Assembly: GCF_001905655.1 (NCBI RefSeq)
Contig: NZ_JMHT01000005.1
Coordinates: forward strand, 62,001 to 126,000
Direction of reading: 5' to 3'
Length of the DNA: 64,000 nucleotides
From: Mycobacterium sp. ST-F2
GTDB lineage: Bacteria; Actinomycetota; Actinomycetes; Mycobacteriales; Mycobacteriaceae
The notes under the pieces are model-generated. The model saw only the letters and a program-made list of their open reading frames with translations. It had not been told where the DNA came from and did not search any database. Below, piece by piece: positions 7,370-15,685 of the stretch. Numbering within the stretch: position 1 is the first letter of the stretch; each line of letters begins with the position of its first letter. The position numbers and the translations under genes are program-made.

Positions 7370-7375
7370 TAGCCT
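7370..7375 (+). promoter_or_regulatory. -10 box for leaderless glycoside hydrolase mRNA
   Basis: TAGCCT ends six bases before the GTG at 7382. No Shine-Dalgarno is visible, so transcription probably starts at the GTG. The regulator of this promoter is unknown. Confidence 0.4.
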
Positions 7376-7381
7376 CGTGCG

Positions 7382-8527
7382 GTGGACCGCAGAACCGTTC
7401 TCAAGGTCCCGCTGCTGCTGGCAGCGGGTTCCGCCATGGCCGGATTCTCGGGACCGGCTCTGGCGTCCGCGGCCGGCGCGCGTTGGACGCCCGAACGGGC
7501 CAACAGCTGGTACCAGGGGCAGGCCTGGCCGGTCGGCGGCAACTACATCACCTCCACCGCGGTCAACCAGATCGAGATGTTCCAGTCCGGCACCTACGAC
7601 CCCGGCCGCATCAACGCCGAACTGGGCGCCGCTCGCTGGTTCGGGTTCAACACCGTGCGGGTCTTCCTCCACGATCTGCTGTGGGCGCAGGACCCGCAGG
7701 GCTTCTCGCAGCGCCTGACCCAGTTCGTCAGCATCGCGTCCAGTAACGGCATCAAGCCGCTGTTCGTCTTCTTCGACTCCTGCTGGGACCCGCATCCGAA
7801 ACTCGGCGTGCAGCGGGCCCCGAGGCCGGGTGTGCACAACTCGGGCTGGGTGCAGAGTCCGGGTGCGGACCGTCTCGGCGATCCGAAATACCGTGCCGTA
7901 CTGCAGAATTACGTCACCGGCGTGCTGAGCCTCTTCCGTAACGACAACCGGATCCTCGGCTGGGACCTGTGGAACGAACCCGACAACCCGGCCAGCGTCT
8001 ACCGCAAGGTCGAGCGCAGCGACAAGATGCAGCTGGTCGCCGACCTGCTGCCGCAGGTGTTCGCCTGGGCGCGGGCCGTCGATCCCGTACAGCCGCTGAC
8101 AAGTGGTGTGTGGCAAGGCAGTTGGGCCGACCCCGCGCAGCGCAGCGCCATCGCGTCCATCCAGCTGGACAACTCGGACGTCATCTCGTTCCACAGCTAC
8201 GCCAAGCCGGCGGACTTCTCGGCCCGAATCGATGAGCTCGCGCCGCTGAGCCGGCCCATCCTGTGTACGGAGTACCTGGCGCGCAGCCTGGGCAGCACCG
8301 TCGAGGGCATTCTGCCAATTGCCAAGCAGCGCAACGTGGGTGCGTACAGCTGGGGGCTGGTGGCAGGCAAGACCCAGACGTACTTCCCGTGGGATTCGTG
8401 GGACCACCCGAACCCGTCGGAGCCGAAGGTCTGGTTCAGCGACCTGCTCTACCCCAACGGGCGGGCCTTCCGGGACAGCGAGGTCCTCACCGTCCGCAAG
8501 CTGACCGGAACAGCCGGCCAGACGTAG
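7382..8527 (+). CDS. Secreted cellulase/mannanase-like glycoside hydrolase (clan A)
   Basis: A 381-residue exported enzyme. The N-terminus MDRRTVLKVPLLLAAGSAMA is a signal peptide, with an Arg pair suggesting Tat export. The rest is a TIM-barrel glycosidase: FGFNTVRVFLHDLLW, then GWDLWNEPDN (about residues 197-206) where the Glu of WNEP is the acid/base, and the strand PILCTEYLAR (about 297) whose Glu is the expected nucleophile. This is the clan GH-A layout (GH5 or relatives). It would act outside the plasma membrane on a polysaccharide, possibly arabinan or a plant polymer; specificity is not visible. The gene stands alone with a leaderless-type promoter. Confidence 0.83.
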   Translation: MDRRTVLKVPLLLAAGSAMAGFSGPALASAAGARWTPERANSWYQGQAWPVGGNYITSTAVNQIEMFQSGTYDPGRINAELGAARWFGFNTVRVFLHDLLWAQDPQGFSQRLTQFVSIASSNGIKPLFVFFDSCWDPHPKLGVQRAPRPGVHNSGWVQSPGADRLGDPKYRAVLQNYVTGVLSLFRNDNRILGWDLWNEPDNPASVYRKVERSDKMQLVADLLPQVFAWARAVDPVQPLTSGVWQGSWADPAQRSAIASIQLDNSDVISFHSYAKPADFSARIDELAPLSRPILCTEYLARSLGSTVEGILPIAKQRNVGAYSWGLVAGKTQTYFPWDSWDHPNPSEPKVWFSDLLYPNGRAFRDSEVLTVRKLTGTAGQT

Positions 8528-8534
8528 ACACCGG

Positions 8535-9758
8535 TCAGTGTGCCAGCAGGAGGATGAGCTGCGCCTGCAGCTCACCGAAGAGGAAGCCGAGGGTCGCGCC
8601 GAGCACGACGACGATCCACTCGTCGTCCTTGAACGCGGGACGCAGCAGATTCTCGAACGACAGTGAGTCCAGCAGCATCATCTTGGTGACCATGACGTTC
8701 TCCAGATCGAGGCGATCGCGCATGTATCCCTCGATGTAAGTGGACGTTTCGGGCAGTTTCTCGATGATCGAGTCGGTGATCTGCTTCTTCATGTCGACGT
8801 ACTGGCGGCCGCCGACGGACTTGATGATCTTGCCGGTGAAGCCCATCTGGGTGTCGATGGTCTGGCTGATCTCGGTGGAGATCATGTCGAAGAACCGGTC
8901 CGACGACGGCCCGTTCAGCATGCTCTCCATGATGGCCTGGGGCGTGAAGATCTCCCGGGCCATGAGCGCCGCATAGCCCTCGACGACCTGCTTGCGTTCC
9001 CTTTGGAAGACGCCCTGCCACTTGATGCCGAGGAAGACGTTCTTCCGCTCGAGCGGACGGAAGATCATCTGCAGTGCAACGTAGTCGGTGAGACCACCGG
9101 TCAGCAGGCCGAAGAGCGGCAGCGACCAGTGCCAGTTGGTGATGCCGAACACCACGGCCTGGACCAGACCGATCAGGAAGCCGAAGAGCAGGCCGGACAT
9201 GATGAGGAACTTGAACGCCGGCTTGCCGATGTCCTGGAAGACGGTGTTGAGCGTGACCTTGTCGCGCACCAGGTTGGTGACGACCATGTGCTTGATGTCG
9301 AAGATCTGGTCGACCTGGCCACGGAGCTTGTCGAACATCGCGGCCATGGCCGTCGGGATGCGCTTTTCGACGTTGTTGACGACGACGTCCTTGAACTGGT
9401 CGGGCGTCGCGCGCCAGACCTGCGGCTGGAACGACATCATGATGGTGTCGACCATCTCTGCGGAGGTCTGCCGCAGTGGCTCGGCGAGTTCTTTGACCAG
9501 CTCGTTGGGATCGATCTTGTCGAACATCTCCTCGGGTTTGAGAATCTCCGAGGTCAGCGAATCCACCGCTACCGCGGCCATTTTCGGCGCGCGTTTGGGG
9601 ATCTGGCCCTGCCAGCCGAGGTAAGGCGGAATGCCCTTGAACTCAACGGGGTAGAACATCATCTTCAAGGCCATGATCTTGGTGATCCAGCCGACGAACG
9701 CGGCGCCCAACGGGATGGTGACGTACACCCACCAGGGGTAGGCGAACGCGTTGGCCAT
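8535..9758 (-). CDS. DUF445 family membrane protein
   Basis: A 407-residue membrane protein of the DUF445 (YheB-like) family. Hydrophobic segments are seen near the N-terminus (VYVTIPLGAAFVGWITKIMA), in the middle (FLIMSGLLFGFLIGLVQAVVFGI and SLPLFGLLTGGLTDYVALQM) and at the extreme C-terminus (WIVVVLGATLGFLFGEL). The repeated pattern TxxxALKMMFYPVEFKGIPPYLGWQG / TDYVALQMIFRPLERKNVFLGIKWQG is the family's duplicated motif. Function is unknown. The ATG at 9758 is preferred because GGTGGAG lies about seven bases upstream; ATG 9785 would add nine residues. Confidence 0.85.
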   Translation of the reverse strand: MANAFAYPWWVYVTIPLGAAFVGWITKIMALKMMFYPVEFKGIPPYLGWQGQIPKRAPKMAAVAVDSLTSEILKPEEMFDKIDPNELVKELAEPLRQTSAEMVDTIMMSFQPQVWRATPDQFKDVVVNNVEKRIPTAMAAMFDKLRGQVDQIFDIKHMVVTNLVRDKVTLNTVFQDIGKPAFKFLIMSGLLFGFLIGLVQAVVFGITNWHWSLPLFGLLTGGLTDYVALQMIFRPLERKNVFLGIKWQGVFQRERKQVVEGYAALMAREIFTPQAIMESMLNGPSSDRFFDMISTEISQTIDTQMGFTGKIIKSVGGRQYVDMKKQITDSIIEKLPETSTYIEGYMRDRLDLENVMVTKMMLLDSLSFENLLRPAFKDDEWIVVVLGATLGFLFGELQAQLILLLAH

Positions 9759-9945
9759 GAGATTCTCCACCTGGCTGTCTCCCATCAGTCGCGTCCAGTG
9801 AGTAGCTGGACTACGTTAACCGGCGACTACGTGCGAGAAGACTAACGGGCACGTCAGATTCGCAACTGTGGATCGCGTATTTTGTTAAGCCCGCTCGAAC
9901 GGCCTGATAGTTCGGTATGGCGTCGGGATTTTTCATGCCGCAGCA

Positions 9946-9983
9946 GTCCGCTGTTTCGCCGCGAGCGCGGCGAAACAGCGGAC
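9946..9983. terminator. Strong hairpin downstream of pecA-like gene
   Basis: Arms 9946-9961 and 9968-9983 form a perfect 16-bp stem (17 with the inner C-G pair) around a short loop. It lies 17 bases beyond the stop of the minus-strand aspartic protease gene and upstream of the DUF445 gene, which fits an intrinsic terminator on the minus strand. The rest of 9786-9999 shows nothing else of note. Confidence 0.65.
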
Positions 9984-9999
9984 GGTTTTGAGTGGCGAC

Positions 10000-12048
10000 C
10001 TACAGATCGAAGACGGTCGATCCGTTTGCGGTGCTGTAGTCGATGTAGATCCGGTTGTGCAGGAAGGGCATGGCGCCGGTGTTGGACAGTTCGGCGTTGT
10101 AGTCGTCGAAGGTCACCGTCGGTCGGTACGACGACGTGGTCGTGAAGGTGTAGAGCAGGGTGCCGTCGGCGTCATACACCGAGATCGGAACGCCCGCGGC
10201 CAGCACGTAGTAGGCGACCGTGCCGTCGGTGTTCTTGATGGCGACCATCTGGGAGGAGTTCACCATGGTCGACGGGATGGTGCCGTAGACGCCGCCCGAG
10301 TCGACCAGCAGATTGATCGGCGTGTTGACCCCGTTGACGGTCATCGAACCGATGACGTTCGGTGATCCCGACGTCGTCACGCGGGCCGGCAAGGGGTTGG
10401 GGCCGAACGTCAGCTTCCGTCCGACCTCGTCGATGTAGATGCCGTTCTTCAGGGCTCCGGGCAGGCCGGTGGTGACCAGGCCGGGGCCGGGGCCCACCGC
10501 GTTGGTGCCGACACCCAGGACGCCCACGACACCGTTGTTCGCCAGGAACTTGGCGAAGGCGGCCTGCTGCGTCGGGTCGGTGATGACGTTGACCGAGGTC
10601 GGCGCGGTGACGATGCCGCTGCCGAAGTTCACCGTGGTGTTGTAGGTGTTGTAGGTGTAGGTCAGGCCGCCGCTGTAGGCGCCGGTGCCGGTGTCGACCG
10701 AATTACCGAGGCCGGTCTGGCCGACGTTCTTGGCGTTGACCACCAGTCCGGACGATCCGGTGTCGACCAGGACCTTGATCCTCGGCCCGCCATTCACCGA
10801 GATGGTGACGATCGGCTCGACGCCCGCGTACATCGACAGCGGAACCGAGGCGTAGACGCGGCCGTTGGTCGCCGCCTGGGTCATCAGATCCTTGGCTTCC
10901 GGTCGGTTCCCCGCGTACATCCGGGCCGTCTTGATGGCGGTCACCGCTTTGCCGGGTAGCGCCTCGTTGGCCTTGAGCGCCTTCAGCGCTGCCGCATTGG
11001 TGGGGTCTGCCGCGTAGGCGTCCATGAGGGACTGCTGGTTCGCCTGGTACGTCGTGAGGTACTGGGCGGCCATCCTCAGCTCGTAGCGGGAGTATCCCGT
11101 GGCTGAGCTGGTGCCGAGGAGGGCACGTGCGGCCCAGATCTGCTGAATCGCCGTCGTTACGTACTCGTCGGCAGTGACGGTCTGGCCCGGCTGCCACGTC
11201 TCGGTGGGCGCCGGCGTGAGAGTCGCTGCGGCGCTGTTCTTTTGAGTCGGGATGGCCAGGGCCGGCAGGGCGCTGATCAGGTGGCTGACGGTCTGGGTGG
11301 TGCCGACGACTGAGTCGGTCAGGAACTCCTCCGTGCGCTGCGCGGCAGCGCCGAAGGCCTGACCGACGGCGGCGAGCACCGAGAGAAGTCCGGAGATGTT
11401 GGCGGGAGCGCTCGGCGATGAGAGGCTGCTCAACGCCTTGGCGGTCGTGTTGGGAATCGAAGTGATTGCGGCCGTGGGTGTTTGGGTCGCGGTGACCGTG
11501 ATCTGCGGAGCAGTTGCGGCGGCCAATGCCGTGGGTGCCGGTGCGACGGACGGCGCTGGGTCCGGCGTGTCCGTGGTGGGCTTGAGCGCGGCGGCCGCTT
11601 TCAGCGGATTCTTCTTCGACGGGTTGTTGGTCACCGCCTGGGCGGCGGCCGTCGGCAGCTTCGCAACGGTTCCGGCGTTCGGAGCGGTGGCCGCTCGCCC
11701 GTTGTTGTCGTTCTTGGTGCGGCGATTGTTGGTGGGCTTGGGGTCGCCGTCGGTATCCGTAGTGGCGTCGCCGGACCCGTCGGTTTCCGACACGGCCTTG
11801 GCGGGCGCCTCGTCGGCCGCGACGGTGGCGTCCTTCTTGTCCTTCTTCTTGTTCTTCTGCGCGGGCGGCTTCTTGGGCTGCGCCGGAGTCGACGACGATG
11901 TGGAGTCTGCATCTGCCGACGTGGTGGCGCTCGCGACGGCGGCACCGCCCAGCAGTGCCGCGCTGACGCCGACGGCGGCTACGCCGGTGCCCAGCCACGT
12001 CGATACCGCCAACTTCCGGCGCTGCGGGCGACGGTGTGCACCAGGCAT
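10000..12048 (-). CDS. PecA-family aspartic protease (PE-processing type)
   Basis: A 682-residue secreted protease. A signal peptide covers about residues 10-45 (WLGTGVAAVGVSAALLGGAA). A long Ala/Thr/Pro/Lys-rich linker extends to about 250, then a helical segment, and the C-terminal third is a retropepsin-like aspartic protease with two active-site motifs, LVDTGSSGLVV (around residue 430) and LLVDSGGVYG. This matches the mycobacterial PecA family, which in M. tuberculosis and M. marinum cleaves PE domains of secreted lipases. Unlike PecA of slow growers, no N-terminal PE domain is present, so export is probably through Sec. Start ATG 12048 has GGAGG eight bases upstream. It ends before a strong hairpin. 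Confidence 0.85.
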   Translation of the reverse strand: MPGAHRRPQRRKLAVSTWLGTGVAAVGVSAALLGGAAVASATTSADADSTSSSTPAQPKKPPAQKNKKKDKKDATVAADEAPAKAVSETDGSGDATTDTDGDPKPTNNRRTKNDNNGRAATAPNAGTVAKLPTAAAQAVTNNPSKKNPLKAAAALKPTTDTPDPAPSVAPAPTALAAATAPQITVTATQTPTAAITSIPNTTAKALSSLSSPSAPANISGLLSVLAAVGQAFGAAAQRTEEFLTDSVVGTTQTVSHLISALPALAIPTQKNSAAATLTPAPTETWQPGQTVTADEYVTTAIQQIWAARALLGTSSATGYSRYELRMAAQYLTTYQANQQSLMDAYAADPTNAAALKALKANEALPGKAVTAIKTARMYAGNRPEAKDLMTQAATNGRVYASVPLSMYAGVEPIVTISVNGGPRIKVLVDTGSSGLVVNAKNVGQTGLGNSVDTGTGAYSGGLTYTYNTYNTTVNFGSGIVTAPTSVNVITDPTQQAAFAKFLANNGVVGVLGVGTNAVGPGPGLVTTGLPGALKNGIYIDEVGRKLTFGPNPLPARVTTSGSPNVIGSMTVNGVNTPINLLVDSGGVYGTIPSTMVNSSQMVAIKNTDGTVAYYVLAAGVPISVYDADGTLLYTFTTTSSYRPTVTFDDYNAELSNTGAMPFLHNRIYIDYSTANGSTVFDL

Positions 12049-12211
12049 TTCGGGTCCTCCATAGTCACGCCGCACGGCCACCAGACCCCGGCAGATCAAC
12101 CGCTGCTGCGGCAGTACCGCTCAGCAGTCTGGCAGACCGGCGTCGAACCGCAATACTGACTGCAAATTAACAGTTGCGGACGGGTGCCGCAGCGGTTCTG
12201 GCAAAGTAATT

Positions 12212-12236
12212 TGCCGCGATCGTCAATATCGCGGCA
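12212..12236. promoter_or_regulatory. 9-bp inverted repeat upstream of pecA-like gene
   Basis: TGCCGCGAT (12212-12220) and ATCGCGGCA (12228-12236) form a perfect 9-bp inverted repeat with a 7-base spacer. It lies about 165 bases upstream of the protease start and before the sulfatase remnant. It could be an old operator or terminator; nothing else is seen in 12049-12327. Confidence 0.3.
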
Positions 12237-12327
12237 TGGGAGGTCCTCCGGTATCTGACGCCGGTGAGTGCAGTTGTCAGGGCTGCCGCCGCGGCGCGGG
12301 CGGGGCGATGTGGGCAAACGGTAGGCG

Positions 12328-12555
12328 GTGCGACTGAACGGTCCACAGGCTGCGGGAAAGAAGGTCGCCCTCAACGCCGACGCCGGACCCAAGCTGACCA
12401 AGGCGACGATGAACGAGATTCAGCTCGGCAAAGTCAAACTCGCCGATGCAATCTCCGCGAACAACGTCACCGTGGAGGGTAGGCGGCAGTCGGTGGACGA
12501 CTTCGTCGGACTGCTCGACACCTTCCAGCTCTGGTTCAACATCGTGACGCCGTGA
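12328..12555 (+). pseudogene. Remnant of an alkylsulfatase gene (C-terminal SCP2-like domain)
   Basis: The 75-codon frame starts VRLNGPQAAGKK and ends VEGRRQSVDDFVGLLDTFQLWFNIVTP. This is the C-terminal end of the alkyl/aryl-sulfatase (BDS1/SdsA1) family, whose last domain is SCP2-like and typically ends in LLDxFxxxFNIVTP. Intact enzymes are about 620-660 residues. Here the metallo-beta-lactamase domain and dimerisation domain are missing, and the RLNGP strand is joined almost directly to a late part of the domain, implying an internal deletion as well. A stop codon sits at 12322 in the same frame. It is too short to fold as a complete SCP2 domain, so a pseudogene is the best reading. Confidence 0.7.
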
Positions 12556-12674
12556 CCAGGGCACTTGCGGGTAGGTTTTGGCTCAGCGCGATTCAATCCT
12601 GGTGAACCGAAGCAATTGCGTTGAGTCCACCTGCATCTTCGGTAATTGACGTTGCTGCACCTCCTTTCGTTGTG

Positions 12675-12703
12675 TTGACAGCAAACTGGTGCCTTCCTAG
12701 CGT
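12675..12703 (+). promoter_or_regulatory. Candidate sigma-A promoter of the mce operon
   Basis: TTGACA (12675-12680) and TAGCGT (12698-12703) are separated by 17 bases. Transcription would start near 12710, leaving a leader of about 35 bases with GGAGG before the GTG at 12745. No regulator gene adjoins the operon. Apart from this, 12556-12744 shows nothing clear. Confidence 0.45.
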
Positions 12704-12744
12704 CCGGGCCAAGCTCACGACGGAACGACACTGGGAGGCAGCTT

Positions 12745-13536
12745 GTGGCGCAACCGCTCCAGTCGTCTCCGCGCGCCTCCGCGGCCTGGGCGCGCCCCGC
12801 TGTGGCGGTCGGCGATTTCATCGTCATGGCCGGCGAGACCTTCGCCGCCATGCTCCGTCCGCCGTACGCCTGGCGTGAACTGATCGAGCAGATCTGGTTC
12901 GTCGCGCGCGTCTCCGTCGTACCTACCGTCGTGCTGTCGATTCCGTACACAGTGCTGATCGTCTTCACGCTCAACATCGTGCTGATCGAGGTCGGCGCCG
13001 GTGACCTGTCCGGTGCCGGTGCCGCGCTGGCCTCGGTGACGCAGGTGGGGCCGGTGGTCACCGCGATCGTGGTGGCCGGTGCCGGCTCGACCGCGATGTG
13101 TGCCGACCTCGGCGCGCGAACCATCAGGGAAGAGATCGACGCGATGAAAGTCATCGGCGTCAACCCGATCCCGGCACTCGTCGTGCCCCGCGTACTCGCC
13201 GCGACGTTTGTCGCCGCGATGCTCTATTCCATGGTCGCGGTCGTCGGCCTGGCCGGCAGCTACTTTTTTGTCGTCTACATCCAGCACGTCACCCCGGGCG
13301 CGTTCATCGCGGGCATGACGTTGCTCACCGGACTGCCGCAGGTGATCGTCTCTCTGGTCAAGGCATTGCTGTTCGGCCTGTCTGCCGGGCTGATCGCCTG
13401 TTACAAGGGCCTGTCGGTCGGTGGCGGCCCGACCGCAGTCGGCAACGCGGTCAACGAGACCGTGGTCTTCGCCTTCATGGCGCTGTTCCTCATCAACATC
13501 CTGGCGACCGCGTTCGGCGTGAAAGTGGCGCCGTGA
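12745..13536 (+). CDS. yrbEA: Mce-system permease YrbEA (MlaE family)
   Basis: A 263-residue integral membrane protein, first gene of the mce operon. It has the MlaE/YrbE permease fold: an amphipathic N-terminal helix, then about five membrane segments including VVPTVVLSIPYTVLIVFTL and VLAATFVAAMLYSMVAVVGLAGSYF. The conserved cytoplasmic loop AMCADLGARTIREEIDAMKVIGVNPIPALVVPR is the EExDAxxVMGIxP coupling motif that contacts the Mce ATPase (MceG/MkL, encoded elsewhere). With YrbEB it forms the membrane channel of a lipid importer. GTG 12745 has GGAGG upstream. Its stop overlaps the start of yrbEB. Confidence 0.93.
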   Translation: MAQPLQSSPRASAAWARPAVAVGDFIVMAGETFAAMLRPPYAWRELIEQIWFVARVSVVPTVVLSIPYTVLIVFTLNIVLIEVGAGDLSGAGAALASVTQVGPVVTAIVVAGAGSTAMCADLGARTIREEIDAMKVIGVNPIPALVVPRVLAATFVAAMLYSMVAVVGLAGSYFFVVYIQHVTPGAFIAGMTLLTGLPQVIVSLVKALLFGLSAGLIACYKGLSVGGGPTAVGNAVNETVVFAFMALFLINILATAFGVKVAP

Positions 13537-14369
13537 GCGAGCGTGCGAGCGAACCAAGGGCTGGGGCAACCGTCCTCAATCGCACCCGTCGGCTGGGGGA
13601 GCAGACGGCCTTCTACGGCAGTGCTCTGGCCGCCACCGCCGACGCCGTCCGGCGTTATCCGGGCGAGGTGCTGCGGCTCATCGCCGTCATGGGGATGGGC
13701 ACCGGCGCGCTCGCCGTCATCGGCGGCACCGTGGTCGTCGTCGGATTCCTCACGTTGTCCACCGGCGCGCTGATCGCGGTTCAGGGTTACAACACCTTGT
13801 CCAACGTCGGTATCGAAGCGCTGACCGGCTTCCTGGGGGCCTTCCTCAACGTGCGCTTCATCGCGCCGGCCACCGCCGGGGTGGCACTTGCCGCCACGAT
13901 CGGGGCGGGGGCGACGGCGCAACTCGGCGCCATGCGCATCAACGAGGAAATCGACGCCCTGGAAGTCATGGGGATCCGGGTGATCACGTACCTGGCAGCC
14001 ACCCGGATCGTCGCCGGTGTGGTGGCCGTCGTCCCGATCTACACCGTGGCGGTGTTGATGTCCTTCCTGGCCACGAGATTCGGGACGACGATGATCTACG
14101 GCCAGTCGCGGGGCGTCTACGACCACTACTTCACGACGTTTCTGCACCCGAACGACCTGGCCTGGTCGTTCTTCGAGGCGCTGGCCATGGCCGCCGCGGT
14201 GATGGCGGTGCACACGTACTACGGCTTCACCGCCACCGGCGGGCCGGCCGGAGTCGGCGAGGCCGTCGGCCGCGCGGTGCGCACCTCGATCACCGCCGGC
14301 GTGTTCATCCTGCTGACCATCACACTGTCCGTGTACGGACAGTCCGGCAACTTCCATCTGGCGGGCTGA
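13533..14369 (+). CDS. yrbEB: Mce-system permease YrbEB (MlaE family)
   Basis: A 278-residue MlaE-family permease and partner of YrbEA. It begins at a GTG that overlaps the yrbEA stop (GTGA). The coupling loop reads LGAMRINEEIDALEVMGIRVITYLAATR. Membrane segments include GTGALAVIGGTVVVVGFLTL, VVAVVPIYTVAVLMSFLA and the C-terminal SITAGVFILLTITLSVYG. The heterodimer YrbEA-YrbEB is the transmembrane part of the Mce ABC-type importer. The next gene, mceA, starts six bases later. Confidence 0.93.
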   Translation: MSERASEPRAGATVLNRTRRLGEQTAFYGSALAATADAVRRYPGEVLRLIAVMGMGTGALAVIGGTVVVVGFLTLSTGALIAVQGYNTLSNVGIEALTGFLGAFLNVRFIAPATAGVALAATIGAGATAQLGAMRINEEIDALEVMGIRVITYLAATRIVAGVVAVVPIYTVAVLMSFLATRFGTTMIYGQSRGVYDHYFTTFLHPNDLAWSFFEALAMAAAVMAVHTYYGFTATGGPAGVGEAVGRAVRTSITAGVFILLTITLSVYGQSGNFHLAG

Positions 14370-14374
14370 GCCGA

Positions 14375-15685
14375 ATGGGGAAGGGAACCAACGGCACTCG
14401 GCGCGAGCACGTCGACCCGATCTGGTGGGCGCCGGTGCTGGTGCTGGTGGTCGTCGCCCTGACGGCGATGACGTGGTTGCTCTTCTCCGGATCACTGCGG
14501 GAAACCGTTCCCCTGACGCTGATCTCCGATCGTGCCGGCCTGGTGATGGAAGACGGCGCCAAGGTGAAGCTCCGGGGCGTGCAGATCGGTGAGGTGGAAT
14601 CGATCGGCAGCCGCACAACCACCGCGGGACAGGTGCTTTCGACCCTGAAACTGCGGATGGACCCGGGACCTTTCGCTCAGCTGCCCGGCAATGTCGAGGC
14701 GCAGATCAGGTCCAGCACCGCGTTCGGCGCGAAGTACGTCGAGCTCAACGTGCCGTCGACCGGTCCGAGCGGTGGTCACCTCCGGTCGGGTGCGGTGCTG
14801 CAGTCACGGAATGTGACGGTCGAGGTCAACACCGTGTTCGAGAACCTGCAGTCGGTGGTGCAGGTGATCGACCCGACGAAGCTCAATTCGGTGCTCTCGG
14901 CGGTGGCCGAATCACTGCGCGGCAAGGGTGATGTCATCGGGCAAGCCATCAGCGACGCGAACAAGGTCCTGCTGGAGGTGAACCCGCGCATGGACACGGT
15001 TCGCAAGGACTGGCAGCTGTTCGGTCAGACCACGCAGGCCTATTCGACTGCGGCGCAGGACATCCTGTCCACGTTGGACTCCTTCTCGACCACGGCCACC
15101 ACCATCACCGGCCAGTCGAAAGAACTCGACGGTCTGCTGCTGTCCGCGGTCGGATTCTCCCGGTCGGGCATCGACACCATCGGCGCCAACCAGACCAACC
15201 TGGTGCTGGCGATGAACCTACTGAGGCCGACCACCGCACTGCTCGACAAGTACTCGCCGACCTACACCTGCCTGTTCCAGGGTGCTCAATGGTTCCTGGA
15301 GCACGGCGGTCGGTATGCCATGGGCGGCAACGGGAAATCGGTGATCATGGATGCCGCGCTGCTGGCCGGTGCCGATCCCTATCGGTTCCCCGACAACCTG
15401 CCTGTCGTCAACGCCAGCGGTGGGCCGGGTGGCAAGCCGAGCTGCGGTTCGCTGCCCGACGTCAGTAAGAACTTCCCGGTCAAGTATCTGGTGACCGACA
15501 CCGGGTTCGGTGACGGGTTGGACATGCGGCCCAACCCGGGTATCGGTTTCCCCGGCTTCGCCAACTACTTCCCGGTGACGAAACCTGAGCCGGAGCCGCC
15601 GCGCATCCGGTACCCCGGAGGCCCGGCGCCGGGCCTGCCTGGGGTCGAGATGGGTGTGCCCCAACCCGCTCCGGGGGCACCGTGA
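14375..15685 (+). CDS. mceA: Mce family protein MceA
   Basis: A 436-residue cell-envelope protein. One N-terminal membrane anchor (APVLVLVVVALTAMTWLLF, about residues 19-38) is followed by the MlaD/MCE domain (LISDRAGLVMEDGAKVKLRGVQIGEVESI, about 48-125), a helical region of the Mce-type (about 140-290) and a Pro-rich tail. Mce subunits form a hexameric tunnel that carries lipids across the periplasm to the YrbE permease. Cysteines in the C-terminal part (TYTCLFQ, KPSCGSL) match the mceA family. Substrate (sterol, fatty acid or other) cannot be read from sequence. Confidence 0.93.
   Translation: MGKGTNGTRREHVDPIWWAPVLVLVVVALTAMTWLLFSGSLRETVPLTLISDRAGLVMEDGAKVKLRGVQIGEVESIGSRTTTAGQVLSTLKLRMDPGPFAQLPGNVEAQIRSSTAFGAKYVELNVPSTGPSGGHLRSGAVLQSRNVTVEVNTVFENLQSVVQVIDPTKLNSVLSAVAESLRGKGDVIGQAISDANKVLLEVNPRMDTVRKDWQLFGQTTQAYSTAAQDILSTLDSFSTTATTITGQSKELDGLLLSAVGFSRSGIDTIGANQTNLVLAMNLLRPTTALLDKYSPTYTCLFQGAQWFLEHGGRYAMGGNGKSVIMDAALLAGADPYRFPDNLPVVNASGGPGGKPSCGSLPDVSKNFPVKYLVTDTGFGDGLDMRPNPGIGFPGFANYFPVTKPEPEPPRIRYPGGPAPGLPGVEMGVPQPAPGAP

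Noticed and set aside
10703..11998. Long Arg/His-rich minus frame inside the protease gene
   Set aside because: Shadow of the low-complexity linker of the PecA-like protein; skewed composition typical of an out-of-frame reading.
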